Positions 43,684 through 52,608 of a DNA stretch of 64,000 nucleotides are shown here, one piece after another. The position numbers and the translations under genes are program-made. The notes below the pieces were generated by a model. It saw only the letters and a list, made by a program, of their open reading frames with translations. It had not been told where the DNA came from and did not search any database. Position 1 is the first letter of the stretch, and each line of letters opens with the position of its first letter. Source of the DNA: Palsa-1033 sp963735455 (GTDB taxonomy: Bacteria > Chloroflexota > Limnocylindria > Limnocylindrales > CSP1-4); NCBI GenBank assembly GCA_963735455.1, contig CAVTKZ010000005.1, positions 1-64,000 of the forward strand, in the 5' to 3' direction.

Positions 43684-45212
43684 ATGACTTCCGCCCGACG
43701 ACCGGCGTTCCTGCCGACCTCGACCTTTCCCCAGCTGTGGGTCGCCCTGGCCATCCTGTTGCCGATCCTGGCGGCCCTGCTGGCGACCCTGTCGACGGTC
43801 GACCTGGCCTACAACGTCCGGGCCGGCGAGCTGATCCTCGACCAGGGCGCGATCCTGCGGACCGACCCGTTCGCGTTCACGACCGGCGGCGGGCCGTGGC
43901 TCGACCAGCAGTGGGGCGCCCAGGTCCTCCTCGCCCTGGCTGATCGGGCCGGCGGCTGGGTCCGGGCTGGCGATCCTCCGGGCCGCGCTCGTCGGCCTGC
44001 TCATCGGCCTGGTCTTCGTCGCCTGCCGGCGACCAGGTGTCGGCCAGCGGGTCGCGGCCTGGCTGGCCTTGGCCGCCTTCGTCCTCGCTGCGGCCGCGAT
44101 GGGCCTGCGCCCGCAGCTCCTCGGGATGGTCCTCTTCGCGGCCACCCTGGCCATCCTCGCCGGCCGCTCCGCGCGGACCGGACGGAGCGGCTGGCTGGTC
44201 TGGCTGATCCCGCTCCTCGTGATCCCCTGGGCGAGCATCCACGGCAGCTTCATCTTCGCCCCGGTGGCCGTCGGGGTGGCCTGGCTCGAGGACCTCCTGG
44301 CCGGCCGGCCCGCGGCCCGGACGATGCTCGCGGTGGCGATCGCCATCGGGCTCGCGACACTGGTCAATCCGTTCGGGATCGGGGTCTGGTCGTACGCGAT
44401 CGGGCTGACGACGAACCCCACGATCCGGCGCCTGATCAGCGAGTGGCAGCCGACCGCGCCGCTGTCGGCGAGCGGCGTCTTCCTGTACGGCTCGATGCTC
44501 ATCTTCGGGCTGCTGATCATTCGCCAGTTGCGCGCCGACGCCGCGGCTGGCTCGCGGGGCAGCGCCTGGCGGCGAGCCGCGCCGGCGATTCTGTGGCTCG
44601 TCTTCCTGGGCGTCGTTGCCGCCTCGGCCGAACGGGGCATCGCCTGGTGGGCGCTCGCCGCCCCGGTCACGGTCGCCGGGCTGCTCGGACGGCCTGCGGC
44701 CGGGCAAGGAGCAGGCGCAGCGGCAGGCGTCGCACCGGCATCGGCGCGGGTGGAACGGGCCTCGGCCGTGAACGGCGCGATCGTGGTCGTGCTCGCCCTG
44801 GCCGCCGTCATCCTGCTGCCGATCTTCCGGGGTGGGAATGCGCTCGAGGGCCCACCGGGCCTGCTGACCGATGCCCCGGCAGGCATCACCACGGCGCTCC
44901 TCGGCCGGGTCGGACCCGCGGACCGGGTCTGGAACGCGCAGCGCTGGGGCTCGTGGCTGGAGCTGACCCTGCCCGGCGTGCCGATCGCCGTGGACTCCCG
45001 GATCGAGGTGATCCCGGCGAGCGCCTGGGATGACCACCTCGCGCTGTCCGGCGGGGCCAGCTGATTGGCAGGCGATCCTCGATCGCTGGCGGGTGACCGT
45101 GGTCGTCGCGAGCCGCGAGGAGCAGGCCGCCCTGATCCCGCTGATCCAGGCCTCGCCGGCCTGGGCCCAGGCCTACCAGGACGCCGACGGCATCGTGTTC
45201 GTGCGGCGCTAG
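43684..45212 (+). CDS. GT-C-like polytopic membrane protein with soluble C-terminus (two frameshifts)
   Basis: About 509 residues. First membrane helix ALLATLSTVDLAYNVRAGEL followed by ILRTDPFAFTTGGGPWLDQQ WGAQVLL (written in two pieces), a loop typical of a large family of GT-C-like bacterial membrane proteins. About ten membrane segments follow. The C-terminal domain carries WNAQRWGSWLELTLPG and IAVDSRIEVIPASAWDDHLA, then WRVTVVVASREEQAALIPLI. Removing one G near 43965 and one G near 45054 restores a single frame. No substrate can be assigned. Confidence 0.65.
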
Positions 45213-46136
45213 GCGCTGGCCGGCGCCACGTCCGGAACCGCGTGAATCGATGGTTCCGGGCGTGTGCCGAACGCCACCAGCGGCAGGATCGCCACCAGCG
45301 TGGCGAAGGCGTCCAGCCAGAGGGTCGGCAGGGCCATCGTGATCGCGACCACCAGGAGTGGCTCACCGATCCGCGGCCGTATCAGTCCGGCGATTACGGT
45401 GACCACGAGGGCCGCGATCAGTCGCACGAAATAGGGGATCGGCAGGAGGCCCGAGATGTCCCCGGCGCCACGGGCCTGGACCGTGGCGATGAACCCTGAC
45501 CAGGCGCTCGGGCCGATGGCGACGCTGACCACGAGGATCGCCAGGCCGACCGCGATCGCGACCCCGGCATCCCGCCAGCGCCGACGGAGCAGGAGATACA
45601 GGATCCCCAGGCCGGGCGCCAGCTTGATCGCGGCGCCGATCGCAAAGGCCCACGGCCAGCGGCGCAGGCCCAGGACGATCAGGGCGGCCAGGACCAGGTG
45701 GACGTTGCTGTAGGAGAGCTCGATCGCGATCGGCAGGTAGACGACCAGGGCCAGCGCGACGAGCGGCCGCCAGCGGGCGATCCAGAGCAGGCAGATCAGC
45801 TGCAGCCCGATCCAGCCGATGTCGAACGCCCGCGACGGGAGCAGGGCCGCCACCGGGATCAGGGCCTGGGCCAGCGGCGGCGGGTACCAGTAGGCGTACG
45901 GCGTGACCGACGTGGCCGTCGAGTCATAGAGCGGCTGGCCGTTGAGCAGGCGCTGGGCCCCGAGCCAGTAGGCGTGCTCGTCCTGGCTGCCGGCCCAGCT
46001 GCGCTGGGCCACGACGAAGATGATGGTCAGGCCGATCATCGCCAGGAGCGACCAGGGCGATCGGCGGATAGCGCCGGCCGCCGATCGTCGCCGGGGCGCT
46101 GAGCAGCCTCCAGGCGGCCTGCGCCCGGGCCGTCAC
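45209..46136 (-). CDS. GT87/DUF2029-like polytopic membrane protein (one frameshift)
   Basis: About 308 residues. GTG 46136 overlaps the stop of the PIG-L gene; the first 25 codons (ARAQAAWRLLSAPATIGG) join by one base shift near 46073 to AIRRSPWSLLAMIGLTIIFV. Then come YWLGAQRLLNGQPLYDSTAT, YWYPPPLAQALIPVAALLPS, ELSYSNVHLVLAALIVLGL and AAIKLAPGLGILYLLLRRRW, a complete GT87 signature. Coupled to the PIG-L deacetylase, it may act on the same N-acetylglucosaminyl lipid, which is inference. Confidence 0.76.
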
Positions 46137-47221
46137 TACAGGCTGAGCGAGGACCAGTAGCGCTCGGCGTGGCCGTTCAGCCCGCCCAGCGCGCCGATCT
46201 TCCGGCCGTAGCCGCGGACGGCGTCGGCCATCTCGCGGGTGCCGCCAAAGAGCCGGGGCAGCTGGCTCTCGTAGATCGTCAGGCCGTTGATCTTGCGCTC
46301 GAGCTGGTCGCTGATATCGGCGTACTCGGGCACGATCGAGACGTCGTAGGGCAGCTCGCCGAAGCCGTTGGCCTGCGCTTCGCGGAGCTCATCGATCGCG
46401 CGGAAGTCGTTCCACCAGGCATACGGGAAGTCCTCGTAGAACGACACGATCCCGGCCCACTCCGGCCCCGGCATCACCCAGCGCCGGGCATCGCCGATCA
46501 TCGCCAGGCCCACGTTGCGGACGAGCTGGTGGTCGACGTGGCCGCCGACGCCGAGCGGGAAGTAGACCTTCTGGGGCTCGAGGCGGGCGATCTCCGAGCG
46601 GAGCAGGGCGACCGGCGCCGGATCGTCGTCGCGCGGCGTGCCGAGGAGCTCGGCGTCGCCCTCGTAGCCGCGGAAGACCGCGTCGGGCAGGTCCAGGACG
46701 ATCAGCGACGCCTCCGCGAAATAGGCGTAGCGCTCGTCCTCGAGCCGGCGGGTGGCCGTCGCATCGGCGGCCGCCTCGGCCTCGGTCAGCTCGACGGTCA
46801 GGACCGCGCCCTGGGTGGGCATCTGATCGATGACCGGCTGGCCGGCCAGCGACTCGTTGTGGATCGACGCCCGGCGGTACCACGACGAGCGCTGCCAGAA
46901 GCGCTTGGCTGCGGCATCCGCGTCGGCCTGGGTCGCATCGAGCCGGTCGGCCGTGGCTGCCCACGGTGGCAACGGGTCATCGCCGAGGCCGACGTCGTTG
47001 GGGATGTTCGCCCGGTTGAACGCCTCGGTGACCGGCCAGAGGGCCTTCGACCCGAAGCCGAGCGCCTCGCGCTGGTATGGGGTCAGGTGCTGGGCCGAGC
47101 CGTTACCCGAGTAGACCGTCACGATCGCCACGTTCTGGCCCAGCTCGCGCAACGAGGCGATCAGGCCGCCACAGGACAGGGCCGCGTCGTCCGGGTGGGG
47201 GCTGACGAAGACGTGGGTCAT
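46136..47221 (-). CDS. PIG-L (LmbE) family zinc-dependent deacetylase
   Basis: 361 residues. Zinc-binding and catalytic motifs: FVSPHPDDAALSCGGLIASL at the N-terminus and GVGGHVDHQLVRNVGLAMI near residue 230, the usual HPDD and HxDH pair. The family removes N-acetyl groups from GlcNAc-containing lipids or thiols (PIG-L, MshB, BshB). At 361 residues it is longer than MshB-type enzymes, with an insertion around residues 85-190 that is rich in Ala and Asp. TATAAT lies 9 bases upstream of the ATG (47231-47236). Confidence 0.88.
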   Translation of the reverse strand: MTHVFVSPHPDDAALSCGGLIASLRELGQNVAIVTVYSGNGSAQHLTPYQREALGFGSKALWPVTEAFNRANIPNDVGLGDDPLPPWAATADRLDATQADADAAAKRFWQRSSWYRRASIHNESLAGQPVIDQMPTQGAVLTVELTEAEAAADATATRRLEDERYAYFAEASLIVLDLPDAVFRGYEGDAELLGTPRDDDPAPVALLRSEIARLEPQKVYFPLGVGGHVDHQLVRNVGLAMIGDARRWVMPGPEWAGIVSFYEDFPYAWWNDFRAIDELREAQANGFGELPYDVSIVPEYADISDQLERKINGLTIYESQLPRLFGGTREMADAVRGYGRKIGALGGLNGHAERYWSSLSL

Positions 47222-47230
47222 GGCGCCCGG

Positions 47231-47236
47231 ATTATA
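47231..47236 (-). promoter_or_regulatory. Consensus -10 TATAAT before the PIG-L gene
   Basis: A perfect TATAAT on the minus strand, nine bases from the start codon, so the expected 5' leader is only a few bases. Confidence 0.5.
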
Positions 47237-47252
47237 CCGGCCCGTTCGGCCC

Positions 47253-47936
47253 TCACCGGAAGCCCGCGGCGCCGATCAGGGGTACGAACGAGCACGCGCC
47301 GACCGGGCGCTCGTTCAGCCGGCCGTCCTCCCGGGTGACCAGGACCAGCTGCTGCCGGCCGACAACACCGATCGGGATCACCAGCCGGCCGCCCTCGTCG
47401 AGCTGGTCGAGCAGCGGCCCGGGCAGGGACGGTGCGCCGGCCGTCACGATTACCCTGGAATGGGGTGCCGTGGCCGGATCGCCCAGGCTGCCGTCGGCAA
47501 CCACCACCTCGACCGCCGCGCCGAACCCGAGCTCGGCCAGCCGCTCGCGGGCCGAGGCCGCCAGGACGGGCAGGCGCTCGATGCTCCGGACGGTCGCGCC
47601 CATCGCGGCCAGGACCGCAGCCTGGTAGCCCGTGCCGGTCCCGATCTCGAGAACGCGGCCGCCCGGCTCGACCCCGAGCAGCTCGGTCATCCAGGCCACG
47701 ATGTACGGCTGGCTGATCGACTGGCCGTCCTCGATCGGCAAGGCGTCATCGTCATAGGCCCGGGCGACGAGGTCGGGTGGCACGAAACGCTCGCGCGGGA
47801 CGCGGCCCATCGCCGCCAGGACACGCTCGTCGCTGATTCCGCGGCCACGCAGCTGTCGTTCGACCATCGCCGCCCGGGCGACGGCAAACAGGTCCGCAGC
47901 CGGTGTTCGTGGTTGGTGACGGGGAAACCAGCGCAC
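47253..47936 (-). CDS. pcm: Protein-L-isoaspartate O-methyltransferase
   Basis: 227 residues from GTG 47936. Cytoplasmic SAM-dependent repair enzyme for isoaspartyl residues. Motifs: RVPRERFVPPDLVARAYDDD, ALPIEDGQSISQPYIVAWMT and the SAM-binding motif I RVLEIGTGTGYQAAVLAAMG; acidic residue in VRSIERLPVLAASARERL. The C-terminus ends with a normal RLVIPIG segment. An N-terminal extension of about 20 residues is Arg/Pro-rich. It is followed by the PIG-L gene 31 bases downstream. Confidence 0.92.
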   Translation of the reverse strand: MRWFPRHQPRTPAADLFAVARAAMVERQLRGRGISDERVLAAMGRVPRERFVPPDLVARAYDDDALPIEDGQSISQPYIVAWMTELLGVEPGGRVLEIGTGTGYQAAVLAAMGATVRSIERLPVLAASARERLAELGFGAAVEVVVADGSLGDPATAPHSRVIVTAGAPSLPGPLLDQLDEGGRLVIPIGVVGRQQLVLVTREDGRLNERPVGACSFVPLIGAAGFR

Positions 47937-47962
47937 GTGCCGGGCGGATCCGCTGGGCCGGG

Positions 47963-48691
47963 CTAGCTCGAGGGGCTGGCGCTGGGCGCCGGACTGGGCG
48001 TTGGCGCGGCGCTCGGCACTGGGCTCGAGCTGGGTGCTGCGCTCGACGCTCCGCCCGAAGCGCTCGGGGCCGCGCTCGGAACGCCGGAACCATTCGGAAC
48101 GGCGGAGCCACTCGGAGCTGCCGATGGCGCCACGCTCGGCTCGGTGGAGGGCGCCTCGCTGGGCAGGGGCGCCAGGGTCGGGATCGGGGTCAGGAAGCCG
48201 CCCACGCCGCCGAGCAGCCCGTAGCCCAGGATGCCCACGAAGACGAGGACCACCACCACGACAAAGGCGGCCGACGCCCGGTCGCTGACGTGGACGGCCG
48301 TCTCGGACGGGGTCGGGCCGGCCGGCGTCGTGGGCTTGCGCCCATCGCCCCGGCGAGCCTCCAAGCGCGAAGCGGCCCCAGCGGCCGTGGCACCGGCGGC
48401 CGACGCCGCGGCCGGTGCTTCGTAGTCGGCCTCGTCGTCGTCCTCTTCGCCGTCCTCGTCTTCGCCGTCGTCCTGCTCGTCGTCCGCGTCGTCCGTGTCG
48501 GCTGGCGGAAGGTCGGTTTCGATCGACTCGTCAGCCGGCGCGAGATCCTCGGCTTCCGGGTTGTCGTCCTCGGTCTCGACCGATGCCGTCTCCTCCGCTC
48601 GGAGCTGGCCGGCGGGGTCGAGGCCGCCACCGAGGGACGGTTCCGGATACGACGACGGCAGCGTCGGGTCGCGCTCGGTCGGGTCCGTCAT
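47963..48691 (-). CDS. Single-pass membrane protein with acidic and Ser/Pro-rich flanks
   Basis: 242 residues of unknown function. The N-terminal 95 residues are very acidic (a run of Asp/Glu around residues 65-88), then an Ala-rich segment, a basic patch (RLEARRGDGRKP), one membrane helix near residues 142-162 (AAFVVVVVLVFVGILGYGLL), and an extracytoplasmic Ser/Ala/Pro tail of about 70 residues with repeated APS/PSA units. The tail could be an O-glycosylation target for the GT-C enzymes nearby; this is inference. GAGGAG precedes the ATG by about 13 bases. Confidence 0.7.
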   Translation of the reverse strand: MTDPTERDPTLPSSYPEPSLGGGLDPAGQLRAEETASVETEDDNPEAEDLAPADESIETDLPPADTDDADDEQDDGEDEDGEEDDDEADYEAPAAASAAGATAAGAASRLEARRGDGRKPTTPAGPTPSETAVHVSDRASAAFVVVVVLVFVGILGYGLLGGVGGFLTPIPTLAPLPSEAPSTEPSVAPSAAPSGSAVPNGSGVPSAAPSASGGASSAAPSSSPVPSAAPTPSPAPSASPSS

Positions 48692-48752
48692 TCGGGGCTC
48701 GCACTCCTCTGCGCGCGGTCTCGGCGCGGGCGCCAGTGTACCGAAGTGGCGA

Positions 48753-50792
48753 TCAGGCGTCGCGCACGGCCGGGTAGAACAGGCCGGCCAGCCCGGCCAG
48801 GCAGGCCAGGACGCCGAAGCCGCCGATCACGTTGGCCACCCCGAAGACCGACGCGAGGAGGCCGCTCGCCCCGGTCGCCAGGGTCATGCAGCCGAGCACG
48901 AGCGAGAACCGGATCGACACGACCCTCGCCATCATGTCCCGCGGCACCCGCTGCTGGAAGAGCGTCTGGCTCGGGATCACGAAGATCAGGTTGGCGATCC
49001 CGATCCCGACCATGAACGCGATCGCGGCGGGCAGGAAGTCGGTCCGGCTGTAGAGGGCGATGCAGGCCCCGGTCACGGCATACCCGGCGATCACCAGGCG
49101 GCCCTTGCCGACCTTCAGCCCGATCAGGCCAATGGCGATCCCACCGATCAGGTTGCCGAATCCGATGGCGCCCTCGAGGAAGGCGTAGACCGTGGCCCCG
49201 GGGAAGGTGCCACCCTTGATCACGGTGAAGGCGTATAGCGCCGAAAGCGGGAGCAGGACGCCGATCGCCATCTGGCCGGCAATGCCCTGGAGCGTGTTCG
49301 CGAACAGGACGGGGTCGTTGCGCAGGAACTGCCAGCCTTCGAGGAAGTCGCCCCGGAACGTGCGCAGGGCCGGATCGGTCCGCTGGACCACGGGCGGGAT
49401 GACGACCGACGCGATCAGCGCCGCCGAAGCGATATACGTCGCGGCGTCGAACCAGAAGGCCAGCGCAAAGTTCGTGCCCAGGACCAGGATCAGCAGTCCC
49501 GCCAGGCCGTAGCCGACGATGTCGGCCAGGGTCTCGGCCATCCAGGTCGCCGAGTTGGCCGCCATCAGGTCATCGGTCGGCACGATCCGGGGGATGACCG
49601 ACTCGCGCGCCGGCCGGAAGAAGATCGACACGGTGGTCACCAGGAAGACGACCGGGAACACGAGCAGGGTATTAGTGACCGCGGCCAGGGGCAGGACGAA
49701 GACGATGCCCGCCCGGAGCAGGTCGCTCACGACCAGGACCCGTTTCTGGTTGACTCGATCGACCAGCGTTCCGGCCAGCGAGCCGAAGAAGAGATTGGGG
49801 ACCGTCGCGGCGAAGAAGACCAGCGACGTGGTGATGAATGAATGGGACTGCTGGTAGATGAAGATCGCCAGCACGGCCTGGTTCACCCGGTCCCCAAACA
49901 GGCTCAGCAGGCCGCCGGTCCACAGCGTGGCGAACGGACCGTTGAGCGCCAGCCGGCCGTAGGGGTTGAGCCGGGCGCGATCGGCCAGAGTCGCCGGGCG
50001 CGACAGCGGGAACGTGGTACTGGCGGGCGAGCTCATCGAGATGCCGGCACTGCCCAGGATGAGAGGCCGGTCCAGGCGCGACGCCTCGCTCAGGCCGGGG
50101 ATCAAGCCGGTGCCCGCGGGCAGGGTGGACGCCGGCCCGGCCGCCGGCGACAACCGGGCGGCCCCGGCCAGGCCGAGCACCGGCCGGAGCTGGGGCCGGG
50201 CTGCGCCGTCCGCCTCGGCCTCCGCCTCGGCCGACAGCTCCGGCTCGGGCGTCTGCTGGACGATCGCGAACAGGAAGAACGCCAGCCCGAAGGCGATCAC
50301 GACGTCCCCGATCGAGGCCACGTTGGCGATCAGCGGCAGGGGGATCGGGATGACGTCTGCGAATGCGCCGAGGTGCAGGACGAAGCTCGAGTCGAGGCTC
50401 GCCGGCAGGATCGTATGGATCGCCGGCGAGACGTCGGCCGAGCTGAAGCCGGCGGCCGAGAGGCTCGCCTCCCAGATCGGCATCCGGCCGCCGTTCACAG
50501 CCAGCACGATCGCGTTCGACGCGACCCCGACGGCCGCGATGGCCATCCCGGGCAGGTTCCGGTTGGCCCACAGCCCGACGAGCAGGATCACCGACGCGCC
50601 GACGAGCAGGATCGGCTGGACCGCCAGGGCCGGCTCGAAGCCCCGGGTCAGCAGGATCTCGGCGCCGTAGCGGACCAGGACCGCCAGGAAGATGAGCGCC
50701 GGCCAGCGCAGGCGGACCGAGCCGATGTGCTCGAGGCGGCCGCCGCTCAGCAGCCCGAGGACAAGGCCAACGACGATCCCGCCGAGGAGCAC
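48753..50792 (-). CDS. DUF5317-MFS transporter fusion protein
   Basis: 679 residues from GTG 50792. Residues 1-180 match the DUF5317 membrane domain (GGRLEHIGSVRLRWPALIFL; NRNLPGMAIAAVGVASNAIV; LAVNGGRMPIWEASL; IPLPLIANVASIGDVVIAFG). A linker of about 100 residues, Ala/Pro/Leu-rich, leads to an MFS domain (residues 285-679; GGLLSLFGDRVNQAVLAIFI, LVDRVNQKRVLVVSDLLRAG, FFRPARESVIPRIVPTDDLM) of the multidrug efflux/MFS_3 type. Both parts are in one frame without disturbance. It is 3 bases after the HD-GYP gene. Confidence 0.85.
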   Translation of the reverse strand: MLLGGIVVGLVLGLLSGGRLEHIGSVRLRWPALIFLAVLVRYGAEILLTRGFEPALAVQPILLVGASVILLVGLWANRNLPGMAIAAVGVASNAIVLAVNGGRMPIWEASLSAAGFSSADVSPAIHTILPASLDSSFVLHLGAFADVIPIPLPLIANVASIGDVVIAFGLAFFLFAIVQQTPEPELSAEAEAEADGAARPQLRPVLGLAGAARLSPAAGPASTLPAGTGLIPGLSEASRLDRPLILGSAGISMSSPASTTFPLSRPATLADRARLNPYGRLALNGPFATLWTGGLLSLFGDRVNQAVLAIFIYQQSHSFITTSLVFFAATVPNLFFGSLAGTLVDRVNQKRVLVVSDLLRAGIVFVLPLAAVTNTLLVFPVVFLVTTVSIFFRPARESVIPRIVPTDDLMAANSATWMAETLADIVGYGLAGLLILVLGTNFALAFWFDAATYIASAALIASVVIPPVVQRTDPALRTFRGDFLEGWQFLRNDPVLFANTLQGIAGQMAIGVLLPLSALYAFTVIKGGTFPGATVYAFLEGAIGFGNLIGGIAIGLIGLKVGKGRLVIAGYAVTGACIALYSRTDFLPAAIAFMVGIGIANLIFVIPSQTLFQQRVPRDMMARVVSIRFSLVLGCMTLATGASGLLASVFGVANVIGGFGVLACLAGLAGLFYPAVRDA

Positions 50793-50795
50793 GCC

Positions 50796-52232
50796 CTAGC
50801 CGGCGTCAGTTGCCCTGGGACCGACCTCGGGCACGACCGCAAACGGAGGCGGGGCTGCCGGAGTCTCGACCCCACCGTCGGCGACGCTGCTTGCCTGGAC
50901 CATCCGCCCGGCGGCGGCCGCGATGAGCGGCACCGGGCGCGGCTCGACCGTCCGACCAGGGTCCGGCACGCCGTCGACCCAGCCGGTCTTCACGAACGCA
51001 TCCACGATCACCGGATCGAACTGGATCCCGGCGAACTTGCGTAGCTCGCCGAGCGCCTGCTCGTGAGTGAGCGGCTTCATCCGGTATGGGCGGGCGGCAG
51101 TCATCGCCTCGAAGGCGTCGGCGACGTGCAGGACACGGGCCAGCTTGGGGATCTCCTCGCCCAGGAGCCGGTCCGGGTAGCCCGAGCCGTTGTACCACTC
51201 GTGGTGATGGCGAATGATCGGCAGCTCCGGGGCCAGCTTCGTGACCGGGGCGATGATCTGAGCGCCGAGCACCGGGTGCGAGTTCATCAGCTGGCGCTCT
51301 TCCTTGGTCAGCCGGTCGGGCTTCAGGAGGACGTGGTCCGGGACGCCGATCTTGCCGACATCATGGAGCAGGCCGCCCCACTCCAGCGCCTCCATCTCGC
51401 CCGAGTTGAGGCGCATCACCCGGCCGATATCGGAAGCGATCTCCTTGACCCGGAGGCTGTGGCTCGACGTGAACGGATCTCGCTTATCTACGGCCTGGGC
51501 CAGGGCGCTGATCGTCTGGGTGAACATCTCCCGCATCTCGACCAGGCGCTCGTTGGCCAGCCGGATCATGTACAGCGGCAGGGCGTACAGAGCGGTGGTC
51601 CACCAGCCCACCCGTTCGTAGGTCTGGGTCATCAGCCAGGCCAGCGGCGCCAGGGCGACGAAGCTCGAGATGACCTCCCGGTCCCCTGCTCGGATCGCGT
51701 CTCGTACGGGAGTTCGAGACCTTAGGGCGGCAATGAAGGAGGCGATCGAGAGATTTAACGCCGAGTAGACTCCTGCCGCGACCGCGGTTCCCAAGAGGTC
51801 GGCGACCACGTTCTCTGGATTCGGCACCAGCGCCTTTAGAACTATTCCGCCGGCAACTGCTGGAAGCACGATCCCAGCGTGATTCGACAGAGAGCCGTAC
51901 CACGGGATTTCGCGCCGAAGCTCTCGCAGCTCGGTCGAGCCGATCAGAGCGACCCAGCCCCCAGCTGCTGGACCACCAAGATTCATCGCCGCCAGGCAAG
52001 GAGCGACCGCAACGGCGATCATGACTCCGCCCGGAACCTTCACCGGCAGCGCCGAAGTGACCAAGGTCACAACGGTCCAGAACAGCAATCCCAGCGCAAT
52101 GCCCGTCGCCTGGTCGGAGGTCACAGGGAGGCTGATCCGGCTGTCGAAGCCATAGATAAGGCTCGCGGCGACGAGCGCGATCGCGCTCACCGCCACGAGC
52201 CCAGCGATGAAAAGGGCTAGGGATCTAGACAT
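50796..52232 (-). CDS. HD-GYP domain protein with N-terminal membrane sensor region
   Basis: 478 residues. Residues 1-215 contain about seven membrane segments of a MASE-like sensory module. An HD-GYP domain follows (residues 235-410): KRDPFTSSHSLRVKEIASDI, GLLHDVGKIGVPDHVLLKP, IIRHHHEWYNGSGYPDRLLG and VLHVADAFEAMTAARPYRM. Both HD and GYP motifs are complete, so c-di-GMP phosphodiesterase activity is expected. A 60-residue Pro/Ala-rich tail ends the protein. The N-terminal third has lower GC content than the C-terminal part. Relevant to pilus control, since Tad and c-di-GMP signalling are often linked. Confidence 0.9.
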   Translation of the reverse strand: MSRSLALFIAGLVAVSAIALVAASLIYGFDSRISLPVTSDQATGIALGLLFWTVVTLVTSALPVKVPGGVMIAVAVAPCLAAMNLGGPAAGGWVALIGSTELRELRREIPWYGSLSNHAGIVLPAVAGGIVLKALVPNPENVVADLLGTAVAAGVYSALNLSIASFIAALRSRTPVRDAIRAGDREVISSFVALAPLAWLMTQTYERVGWWTTALYALPLYMIRLANERLVEMREMFTQTISALAQAVDKRDPFTSSHSLRVKEIASDIGRVMRLNSGEMEALEWGGLLHDVGKIGVPDHVLLKPDRLTKEERQLMNSHPVLGAQIIAPVTKLAPELPIIRHHHEWYNGSGYPDRLLGEEIPKLARVLHVADAFEAMTAARPYRMKPLTHEQALGELRKFAGIQFDPVIVDAFVKTGWVDGVPDPGRTVEPRPVPLIAAAAGRMVQASSVADGGVETPAAPPPFAVVPEVGPRATDAG

Positions 52233-52304
52233 CTCAGTTCCGCTTAGGCAGCCTGCCTGAAGACTCTAACCCCTCCGGGTCCTCCCCGGAATAGGACTAA
52301 CGTC

Positions 52305-52424
52305 CTAAAACACCCTCAGCGAGGCGCCTCCAGCCAGCATCGTCCCCAGGACGACGCCCGCCAGAAGTGCCGCACTAATGAATCGAGCTACCCACGATGG
52401 GGCCCGACTACCAACCCTTGGCAT
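52305..52424 (-). CDS. Possible 39-residue membrane peptide
   Basis: A small ORF from ATG 52424 with a basic N-terminus (PRVGSRAPSWVARF) and one hydrophobic segment (ISAALLAGVVLGTMLAGG). It precedes the HD-GYP gene on the same strand by 72 bases. No good ribosome binding site is at the right distance (AAGGAGGAG is 22 bases upstream). May be chance. Confidence 0.25.
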   Translation of the reverse strand: MPRVGSRAPSWVARFISAALLAGVVLGTMLAGGASLRVF

Positions 52425-52582
52425 TTCCTTCGGGATTCACTGAGAACTCCTCCTTGTGCGGCCTTCGTGTTGCGCACACGAAAACCGACCTCACGAATGA
52501 GTCGGTCGGTTGCACCACTCGCTCAGCCTCACCCTAAGTGCCCATTTCAGGTGGAGCTTCAGCGCGTCCGAACTTAACAGTG

Positions 52583-52608
52583 CTTTCTAGTACGGAGGTA
52601 CTGGAAAG
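52583..52608. other. Strong hairpin with GGAG loop
   Basis: Arms CTTTCTAGTAC and GTACTGGAAAG pair over 11 bp with one G-T wobble around a GGAG tetraloop. It lies 98 bases after the SARP gene stop and could be its terminator or part of the HD-GYP leader. No T tract. Confidence 0.4.

Noticed and set aside
34578..45212. Programmed frameshifting or mass pseudogene decay in the glycan island
   Set aside because: Shifts number in the dozens, lack slippery sites with downstream structures, and leave conserved motifs intact on both sides; error is simpler.
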